Source: Desulforamulus reducens MI-1 (lineage in GTDB: Bacteria; Bacillota; Desulfotomaculia; Desulfotomaculales; Desulfotomaculaceae). From it: a DNA stretch of 64,000 nucleotides. The translations under genes were made by a program, and so were the position numbers. Of the stretch, positions 58,122-64,000 are shown piece after piece. Position 1 is the stretch's first letter, and each line of letters begins with the position of its first letter. Under the pieces are notes generated by a model. It was not told where the DNA came from and did not search any database. It was given only the letters and a program-made list of their open reading frames with translations. Location: NCBI RefSeq assembly GCF_000016165.1, contig NC_009253.1:1150332-1214331 (forward strand), given 5' to 3'.

Positions 58122-58667
58122 TTGGCAGTATTATTTAGAGATCAAACAAAATCAGCCTTAGAAGCACTTCTCTTTGTGGCCAGTGAACCCCTTACTGTGC
58201 AAGCATTGGCACGAATCGTAGAAATTGATGTGGCAGACGCATTGGAACTCCTCTTGGAATTGGCAAAGGAATACCAAGACAGGCCCGGAGGTTTAAAAAT
58301 AGTCCAAGTGTCGGATACCTGGCAAATATGTACAAGGCCAGAGTGTGCACCATATATAGAAAGGTTGTACCGTAAAAGTGGTACAGGCTTATCAAAGGCT
58401 GCCATAGAAACCCTGGCCATCATTGCCTACCGACAGCCCATCACTCGATCCGAGGTTGAAATGATACGGGGGGTTAAAGTAGATTCACCCATTAATACTT
58501 TGCTGGAAAGAAATTTGATAGAAGAAAAGGGAAGGCGAGAAGGACCTGGTAGACCGGTCCTTTATGGAACCACCCTGGAATTTCTAAAACATTTTGGTTT
58601 AAAGGATGTATCAGAACTGCCACCCCTCGAAGAGTTTTTGGTCGAGGGAGAAACAATTGATATTTAG
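58122..58667 (+). CDS. scpB: Segregation and condensation protein ScpB
   Basis: 181 aa from TTG 58122, 9 nt after GAGGAGG; the frame extends into scpA but that part is not coding. Two winged helices: KSALEALLFVASEPLTVQALARIVEID, then LSKAAIETLAIIAYRQPITRSEVEMIRGV and RREGPGRPVLYGTT. ScpB dimers stabilise the ScpA-SMC complex for chromosome segregation. Confidence 0.96.
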   Translation: MAVLFRDQTKSALEALLFVASEPLTVQALARIVEIDVADALELLLELAKEYQDRPGGLKIVQVSDTWQICTRPECAPYIERLYRKSGTGLSKAAIETLAIIAYRQPITRSEVEMIRGVKVDSPINTLLERNLIEEKGRREGPGRPVLYGTTLEFLKHFGLKDVSELPPLEEFLVEGETIDI

Positions 58668-58674
58668 GTATAAA

Positions 58675-58707
58675 AAGTAAGAGTCAGGGGTTGGCTCTTA
58701 CTTTTTT
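58675..58707 (+). terminator. Terminator after scpB
   Basis: AAGTAAGAG (58675-58683) / CTCTTACTT (58695-58703) followed by TTTTG. The rest of the 58708-58920 gap is AT-rich with no supported feature. Confidence 0.85.
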
Positions 58708-58920
58708 GTATATTGAAAGGAATCTATGTGGCTCTACTACTTTAAGAATCGACAGCTATAGATACAGGAAATCTCTTTAATAGTTTGTTAATAAGGAAAC
58801 CAAGTTTTTTTACGATAAAATTTTTAATAAAGAAGAGTAAAGAGTACAAAAATCAGTTTAAAATGCATATTTAACCACAAAATGTTAAAAATAATAATAA
58901 AAACCACGGGAGGGTAATTT

Positions 58921-59802
58921 ATGAATAATTTTTTCAGAAGCCTATGTATTACTTTACTTATTCTAATACCACTTGGCTGTACACCTGCCAAAAAGCCAGA
59001 GGTTCAAACACAACCAAAAACCATCGTTGTACCAGATGTTTCTAGAATAACCTTTGAAAGCATTGATTTTGAAAAATCACCAGAGATTGTTCAGGCCCTG
59101 GCTAAAAATTATCAAGAAAAACATTTTGCTACCTGGACAACTGTGAATGGTACCAATTATATTGTCGTAAGTCGTAAAAATTTACCCGCAGGGAAGGATA
59201 TTCAGATCACAGAAATTGAACGTAGGATTCCTGCCAATGATTTCGATTGGGTTAATGTTAAACTTCAATACAAAAATATATTAGCTGAAGCTAATAATCA
59301 AGAGAAAAATGAAATGGAAAAACCATTGGTGGTTTCTTTTACAATGGACAGGCCTGTAAAGGCCCTTGGCTTTGAAATCCAGAAAGAGAAAACCCAAGAA
59401 ACGAAGCCTGTTCCCGTTCCTGCCCCTATCCCTACTCCAGGACCAACTCCTCAAGGAACAACCAATAAGACTGCGGAAAAAGGCATAAAACTTAGTATGC
59501 CCAAACCTGGCGAAGGAGTGACAACTCCAGTTAAGGTTTCGGGAACGTCGAAGGGAGTAGATGGTACCATAAGAATACGAATTAAAGATTCAAACGGGAT
59601 AACACTGGTGGAAAAGCCTGTTGCCATGAATGGGGGAACATTTAGCGGGAGCATGGGTTTTAGTCCGCCCGCCAATCCTGAGAAGGGGACTGTGGAAGCC
59701 TTTGTTAATGGGGAAGGTGGAGTAGAAAAGGATATGGTTGCTGTTCCAGTTACCATTTTACCAAATTCCACCAATGAACCAGAACCTATTGGTGCACCAT
59801 AG
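58921..59802 (+). CDS. Lipoprotein with PrcB-like and Gmad2 (germination-type Ig) domains
   Basis: 293 aa, ATG behind GGGAGGGTAATTT. Lipobox in LLILIPLGC|TPAKK, so lipid-anchored. Residues ~40-140 resemble the PrcB C-terminal domain (FESIDFEKSPEIVQALAKNY; YIVVSRKNLPAGKD). A proline-rich linker (~162-178) leads to an Ig-like Gmad2 domain (KLSMPKPGEGVTTPVKVSGT; GTVEAFVNGEGGVEKDMVAVPV), often tied to GerM-type germination proteins. Extracytoplasmic. Starts the run to DUF2953 and ytfJ. Specific role unknown. Confidence 0.78.
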   Translation: MNNFFRSLCITLLILIPLGCTPAKKPEVQTQPKTIVVPDVSRITFESIDFEKSPEIVQALAKNYQEKHFATWTTVNGTNYIVVSRKNLPAGKDIQITEIERRIPANDFDWVNVKLQYKNILAEANNQEKNEMEKPLVVSFTMDRPVKALGFEIQKEKTQETKPVPVPAPIPTPGPTPQGTTNKTAEKGIKLSMPKPGEGVTTPVKVSGTSKGVDGTIRIRIKDSNGITLVEKPVAMNGGTFSGSMGFSPPANPEKGTVEAFVNGEGGVEKDMVAVPVTILPNSTNEPEPIGAP

Positions 59803-59850
59803 ACTGCAAGAACAAAAGGATAGGGCTGGAATGAAAGGAGTGACCAAAGT

Positions 59851-60525
59851 CTGTTAGCATTTTATGGTTTACTCGGATTAGGACTGTTACTGGCTTTGGT
59901 CCTCGTTTCCCATATCAAAGTGCATTTTAAATATTTTCGTGTTGCAGAGGATGATACAATTAGTTTTGAATTTTTTCTTTTGGGTTTTATTCATTATAAA
60001 ATTGAAGTACCAGTTGTCATATTTCAACAGAAGCTCTCGGGTATTTCTCTAACAACCCGAACAGAATTAGAAACTGGTGGTGATCATTCGGAGGAATTGC
60101 TGGGTAAGCAAGAAAAGCGTACTATTTCAAGCATAGGGGAAGCAAAAAACCTTTGTCACCGCTGGTGGCCGTTCTTTAGAGCTATAAAACCTGATATGGA
60201 CTATCTACTGGCACACCTAAGTTTGGAACGTTTTGTTTGGAAGCTTAGAATTGGTACAGGAGATGCCGCGGTAACGGGCATCATTACAGGTGTGGCCTGG
60301 GGCATTATGGGTAGCATTACTTCATTATTTTATAAAAAAATAGCTACCAACAAACCAGAACCAGAGCTTCAGGTAGAACCAAACTTCAAAAAAGAAGTAT
60401 TTTCAACTTCAATAGACTGCATATTTAAAATACGTGTTGTAAATATTATGGTTACTGGTATTAAAATTCTTCAAAAAAAGGTAAAAAGACGGGGGGTGAA
60501 TGATGTTGTCAGAACATCCCATTGA
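59851..60525 (+). CDS. DUF2953 family membrane protein
   Basis: 224 aa if started at CTG 59851, 10 nt after AAAGGAG. The first ATG/GTG/TTG in frame is TTG 59896, which would remove most of the N-terminal membrane helix (LAFYGLLGLGLLLALVLVSH); the frame is closed by TAG at 59821. Later segments FEFFLLGFIHYKIEVPVV and WKLRIGTGDAAVTGIITGVAWGIMGS are DUF2953 hallmarks. In Bacillus the homologue YtfI precedes ytfJ, and here ytfJ also follows, overlapping by 26 bp. Function unknown, probably sporulation-linked. Confidence 0.82.
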   Translation: MLAFYGLLGLGLLLALVLVSHIKVHFKYFRVAEDDTISFEFFLLGFIHYKIEVPVVIFQQKLSGISLTTRTELETGGDHSEELLGKQEKRTISSIGEAKNLCHRWWPFFRAIKPDMDYLLAHLSLERFVWKLRIGTGDAAVTGIITGVAWGIMGSITSLFYKKIATNKPEPELQVEPNFKKEVFSTSIDCIFKIRVVNIMVTGIKILQKKVKRRGVNDVVRTSH

Positions 60526-60940
60526 AGGTTTAATGAAAACAGCCATGGAAAGTATAAAAGAAATGGTGGATGTTAACACAGTGGTTGGTGACCCAGTAGA
60601 AACACCGGATGGTAGTGTTATTATTCCAGTCTCCAGGGTAGCCTGCGGTTTTGCTGCTGGTGGTGGGGAATATTCAGCAGGGATCAGCGCTAAAAACAAT
60701 AGTAATGGAGATTCAGTTGGTTCACCCTTTGGCGGTGGCAGTGGAGCAGGTGTATCTGTACAACCAATGGGTTTCCTTGTGGTTGGTAATGGTCAGATAC
60801 GCCTATTGCCGGTAGATGATAGCCATGCATTATTTGATCGTTTGATCGATGCAGCTCCGCAAATGTTAAATCAAATACAAAACATGTTTAACAAATGCGA
60901 TAAAAAAAATACAGATAGTAATACACAACCGATTGTATAA
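60500..60940 (+). CDS. ytfJ: GerW family sporulation protein YtfJ
   Basis: 146 aa, ATG start (60500 or 60503) behind GGGGGGTGA. The family opening HPIEGLMKTAMESIKEMVDVNTVVGDPVETPDG and VIIPVSRVACGFAAGGGEY is clear. A glycine-rich stretch (SPFGGGSGAGVSVQPMGFLVV) follows. In B. subtilis YtfJ (GerW) is needed for response to some germinants. Its stop is followed by a terminator. Confidence 0.92.
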   Translation: MMLSEHPIEGLMKTAMESIKEMVDVNTVVGDPVETPDGSVIIPVSRVACGFAAGGGEYSAGISAKNNSNGDSVGSPFGGGSGAGVSVQPMGFLVVGNGQIRLLPVDDSHALFDRLIDAAPQMLNQIQNMFNKCDKKNTDSNTQPIV

Positions 60941-60964
60941 AAGTGGGATATTCCCACTTTTTTA
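60939..60964 (+). terminator. Terminator after ytfJ
   Basis: AAAAGTGGGA (60939-60948) / TCCCACTTTT (60952-60961) followed by TTATTTTT. Confidence 0.88.
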
Positions 60965-61104
60965 TTTTTACAGTATAGTCATTGATTTTAAAGAATAATT
61001 TAAAATTTTGGTGCATTATTTAACAAACTTTACAATATTTCGCAGGAACTACCAGTATTTCTGTCGAAACTAGGTACAACTCCAAAAAGAGTGGAGGTAC
61101 TGTA

Positions 61105-62841
61105 GTGATTGATCGATTAATTTCGGTGCCACATTTGAACCAGTTAGTCCTTTATTCAATATGGGAAAAATTTATTAATGGTCAGAGAATAGAAACAAAA
61201 GATCTTTTTTCGGAAACATATAAAGCCTGGTTACGATGTGTGGAATATAGGATTAACCCTTATCAGATAACAACGGAAAGCTTATCAGAGGAAGAACTAA
61301 GTTATAGGAAATCAAAATTAACAGATATGCTTGAATTGCTTACTCCCCATATCGAGACGATTAAAACGACCCTTAGTACCCATAGTGATACTTTTCTCAT
61401 CTTAATAACAGACCACGAGGGATTTATTTTAGAGTCCTTCACAGGCAAGGATAGCACCAAGGATTTAATCAATGTACCCTACGCACCTGGCATAGGTTAT
61501 GCTGAACACCTTGCTGGTAACAATGGTATTGGGTCAGTATTGGCTACGGGTATTCCTCTAGCAGTATTAGGAGCAGAGCATTTTGTGAAGGATTTTCACC
61601 GTTGGTCCTGTGTTGGCTCACCTATTATTGGTGATAAAGGCGATATTATTGCGGTACTGGGAGTCTTTATGCCCTGTGGTATGGAAAGTCCTTACACCTT
61701 TAGTTTAACCGTAGCCGCAACAAAGGCAGTTGAGGCTGCCATCAAACAAGGCCAAATGGAAAAACAACTGCAGGATACAAGAAAGACACTGAGAAATCTC
61801 ATGCAACAGAGGAACATTATCTTTAATGCTATGTCCCAGGGGGTGATAATTTTAAATCATGAAGGAATTGTCACCTTTTTTAATAAAGCAGCCGAAGAAA
61901 TATGGCATATTAATGCCGATGAACTAGTTGGTAGACCTTTCTTTTGTTTCAGCCGTTGTCGTCGTGCGGAACCTTTGTTGATTCGTTCCTTAAAAGAAGC
62001 AAATTCCTTTACAAACATAGAATGTAAGTGTAGTAATTTATTGCATGAAAAATATATTTTGGTTAATATTAGCCTGCTGCGGGATGAAAAAAATGCTGTA
62101 TCAGGTGCCATCGGAATTTACACAGATGTTACCGAATTACGTCGGCAGGAAGCTCGTATTCGGGAGCAAGAGAAACTAGCAGTGGTGGGCCAGATGGCTG
62201 CAGGCATGGCTCATGAAATAAGAAATCCCCTTACTTCGGTACGTGGGTTTGCTCAATTGATGAGCGAAAAAATGGCAGAAGAACAAAACCCTTATAAAGA
62301 ATTTATGGAAATCATGATCCAAGAAATTGATCAGGCTGACAGCTTTATCAATAATTTTCTCCAGTTAGCCAGACCAAAACCGCCTAAAATGCAAGCTTGT
62401 TCATTAAATCAACTTATCCTTAATTTTATTAAAATATTTGAGTCCCAGGCCTTTTTGCAGGGTGTAAAAATAGGGATAGATTTGGGGGAAATACCTACTA
62501 TTGTAATTGACAAAGATCAAATTAAACAAGTTTTGTTGAATCTTTGTCAAAATGCTCTTCAAGCAATGAATATGCAGGGTACCATCACCATAGCCACTCG
62601 TTTCCACGCTGCAGAAAAGGAAGTGAGTCTATCAGTCAGAGATAATGGACCTGGTATTCCAGGGGATAATATAGATAAATTGGGAACACCCTTTTTTACC
62701 ACAAAGGACAAAGGAACAGGACTTGGATTATCCATTTCCTATACCATTGTGGATAAGCACCAGGGTCGTATTGAAGTAGAAAGTACAATTGATGAAGGGA
62801 CTTGCTTCAAGGTTTACCTACCGGTGTACGAACAGTTCTAA
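61105..62841 (+). CDS. Orphan sensor histidine kinase with GAF and PAS domains
   Basis: 578 aa, GTG start behind GTGGAGG. The N-terminal GAF-like domain (~70-210) resembles the sensor part of AcoR/DhaR activators (LILITDHEGFILESFTG; GIGYAEHLAGNNGIGS; FHRWSCVGSPI). A PAS domain follows at ~240-350 (NAMSQGVIILNHEGIVTFFN). HisKA has the phospho-His in GMAHEIRNPLTSVRGFAQLM, and the HATPase has LNLCQNALQAMN, DNGPGIPG and GTGLGLSISY. No response regulator is adjacent. Cytosolic, with no membrane segment. Next to ytfJ and spmAB it may feed phosphate to Spo0A directly (inference). Confidence 0.88.
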   Translation: MIDRLISVPHLNQLVLYSIWEKFINGQRIETKDLFSETYKAWLRCVEYRINPYQITTESLSEEELSYRKSKLTDMLELLTPHIETIKTTLSTHSDTFLILITDHEGFILESFTGKDSTKDLINVPYAPGIGYAEHLAGNNGIGSVLATGIPLAVLGAEHFVKDFHRWSCVGSPIIGDKGDIIAVLGVFMPCGMESPYTFSLTVAATKAVEAAIKQGQMEKQLQDTRKTLRNLMQQRNIIFNAMSQGVIILNHEGIVTFFNKAAEEIWHINADELVGRPFFCFSRCRRAEPLLIRSLKEANSFTNIECKCSNLLHEKYILVNISLLRDEKNAVSGAIGIYTDVTELRRQEARIREQEKLAVVGQMAAGMAHEIRNPLTSVRGFAQLMSEKMAEEQNPYKEFMEIMIQEIDQADSFINNFLQLARPKPPKMQACSLNQLILNFIKIFESQAFLQGVKIGIDLGEIPTIVIDKDQIKQVLLNLCQNALQAMNMQGTITIATRFHAAEKEVSLSVRDNGPGIPGDNIDKLGTPFFTTKDKGTGLGLSISYTIVDKHQGRIEVESTIDEGTCFKVYLPVYEQF

Positions 62842-62893
62842 TTGGTCAACCCCTCTCATAATATCTGGAATAGGAGGACAAGGGGGGGGTTGA

Positions 62894-63484
62894 ATGGTAA
62901 ATTACGTATGGCTGGGCATGGTTGTTTTTGGTATTCTTGTGGCCGGTGCTCAGGGTCATATTGAAGTTGTTACGAAGGCGGCTTTGGATGGGGCCCAGAT
63001 CGCAGTACAAACTTCCTTGAGTTTAATTGCCATTATCACTTTTTGGTTGGGTATTATGAAACTTGCTGAAGCTGCTGGTTTAGTACAAGGATTGGCTAAA
63101 GTGGTAAGGCCCATTACGGGTTTTTTATTTCCTAGTATACCTAAGGATCATCCAGCCATGGGTGCTATTGTTATGAACCTTAGTGCCAATATATTGGGCT
63201 TGGGAAATGCTGCAACTCCGATGGGTCTTATTGCCATGCAAGAACTACAAAAACTAAATAAGCATCGTCCGGACACAGCTTCCGAGGCCATGTGTACATT
63301 TTTAGCCTTAAATACCGGCTGCATTACTATTATACCAACCACGATTATTGGCATCCGTGTGCTATATGGTAGTCAAGAACCTACGGAAATTGTGGGGACT
63401 ACTGTTTTTGCAACCCTTTGTGGGATGATTGTGGCTATTCTGGCAGACAGGCTATTAAGAAGTCTGTACAGGAATAGGTGGTGA
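62894..63484 (+). CDS. spmA: Spore maturation protein SpmA
   Basis: 196 aa, ATG behind GGGGGGG. Membrane protein with about 5 helices, and the conserved LSLIAIITFWLGIMKLAEAAGL and MNLSANILGLGNAATPMGL segments of the nucleoside-recognition-domain family. SpmA with SpmB affects spore core dehydration. The next gene starts 4 bp later. In B. subtilis spmA-spmB lie close to scpAB, consistent with this region. Confidence 0.94.
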   Translation: MVNYVWLGMVVFGILVAGAQGHIEVVTKAALDGAQIAVQTSLSLIAIITFWLGIMKLAEAAGLVQGLAKVVRPITGFLFPSIPKDHPAMGAIVMNLSANILGLGNAATPMGLIAMQELQKLNKHRPDTASEAMCTFLALNTGCITIIPTTIIGIRVLYGSQEPTEIVGTTVFATLCGMIVAILADRLLRSLYRNRW

Positions 63485-63488
63485 GCCT

Positions 63489-64000
63489 ATGTACGAACTG
63501 ATCAATCAGATTTCACGCTGGGCCATACCCGTTATGCTTTTATTTATCCCATTGCTGGCGTTCATAAAAAAAGTGCCTGTATTTGAAACATTTGTGGAGG
63601 GAGCGGAGGCAGGTTTTTCAACTGCCATTAAAACCATTCCATTTTTAACGGCTATGCTGGTGGCTGTGAGTATTTTTCGAGCCTCCGGGGCTATGGAGCT
63701 TTTAGCTTCTTGGATATCCCCAGTGTTAAATATGGTGGGGATTCCTGCAGATATTTTACCCCATGCGGTCATGCGTCCTTTATCAGGTGGAGCAGCACTG
63801 GGAATTGCCACGGAAATTATTAAGACCCACGGACCGGATAGTTTTGTGGGTCGCCTTGTTTCGACCATGCAGGGTAGTAGTGATACAACCTTTTATGTGC
63901 TTACCCTTTACTTTGGTTCTGTGGGCATTCGTAAGTACCGTTATGCAGTGGCATCGGGTTTAACAGCGGATTTTACCACGCTTATCGCATCCATCATGAT
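63489..64000 (+). CDS. spmB: Spore maturation protein SpmB (start only)
   Basis: Starts at ATG 63489 behind GGTGGTGAG, 4 bp after spmA, and runs open to the end of the window (about 170 codons). Membrane protein: WAIPVMLLFIPLLAFIKKV, the FETFVEGAEAGFSTAIKTIPFL motif, then MRPLSGGAALGIATEII and MQGSSDTTFYVLTLYFGSVG, typical of SpmB. It partners with SpmA in spore core dehydration. The C-terminus is outside the window. Confidence 0.93.
   Translation, partial: MYELINQISRWAIPVMLLFIPLLAFIKKVPVFETFVEGAEAGFSTAIKTIPFLTAMLVAVSIFRASGAMELLASWISPVLNMVGIPADILPHAVMRPLSGGAALGIATEIIKTHGPDSFVGRLVSTMQGSSDTTFYVLTLYFGSVGIRKYRYAVASGLTADFTTLIASIM

Overview
The window looks like chromosome from an endospore-forming anaerobic member of the Clostridia, most like the Peptococcaceae/Desulfotomaculum (Desulforamulus) group. 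The reasons are moderate-to-low GC, AGGAGG-type ribosome sites with many TTG/GTG starts, a dense set of sporulation genes, a selenocysteine formate dehydrogenase with an NrfD-type membrane subunit, and HgdC-type activases. The species cannot be proved from the sequence. No rRNA, tRNA, CRISPR array, prophage or intact insertion sequence was seen.

Layout. (1) 1-9.2 kb: the conserved dxs-tlyA-(membrane nuclease-like protein)-nadK-mnmM-argR-recN run, then spoIVB, spo0A and a CheC/FliY-type phosphatase. (2) 9.4-16.4 kb: a tiny spore-protein-like gene, a Cys-rich small gene, then steA-steB-glycosyltransferase-MraY-like, an M20 peptidase and a DUF3866 gene. (3) 16.3-30.4 kb: a large sporulation/nucleoside block. 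It holds a newly noticed 43-codon mciZ-like gene on the minus strand, a ComB-like gene, spoIIM, an alpha/beta SASP, xerD, deoB, pdp, dacF, spoIIAA-spoIIAB-sigF and spoVAC-AD-AEB-AEA-AF. (4) 30.5-38.7 kb: mobA, then tatA-fdnG(Sec)-fdnH-nrfD-fdhE-tatC, a self-contained exported formate dehydrogenase module with its own Tat components. (5) 39-47.4 kb: a sodium symporter with a 32-aa MetS-type partner, two more tiny spore-protein-like genes, a three-gene activase cluster and tex. (6) 47.5-51.2 kb: a decayed deoxyribose/sugar operon. The SorC/DeoR regulator and deoC are intact, but the kinase, ABC transporter and a nearby MFS transporter are fragments. (7) 51.5-64 kb: lysA, a DHH-CBS-CCA-adding fusion, a site-2 protease, trpS, scpAB, a germination-type lipoprotein, DUF2953, ytfJ, an orphan histidine kinase, spmA and the start of spmB.

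How the genes work together. Most of the window serves sporulation: Spo0A and sigma-F control, forespore and mother-cell proteins, dipicolinate uptake (SpoVA) and SASP. The regulatory sequence agrees. Near-identical sigma-H-type promoters with Spo0A boxes precede spo0A and spoIIAA, sigma-G-type sites precede SASP-like genes, and a sigma-E-type site precedes the mciZ-like gene. The deoB, pdp and deoC genes form a nucleoside salvage route. MobA, FdhE, TatA and TatC support assembly and export of the molybdo-selenoenzyme formate dehydrogenase.

The least explained items are: the mciZ-like gene; three genes whose well-spaced ribosome sites point at near-cognate start codons (ATA, ATT, CTG); a family of tiny genes with a shared E-[EK]-[LM]-x2-E-x-G-[IL] motif; the SteAB-glycosyltransferase-MraY cluster; and a dispersed palindromic repeat.
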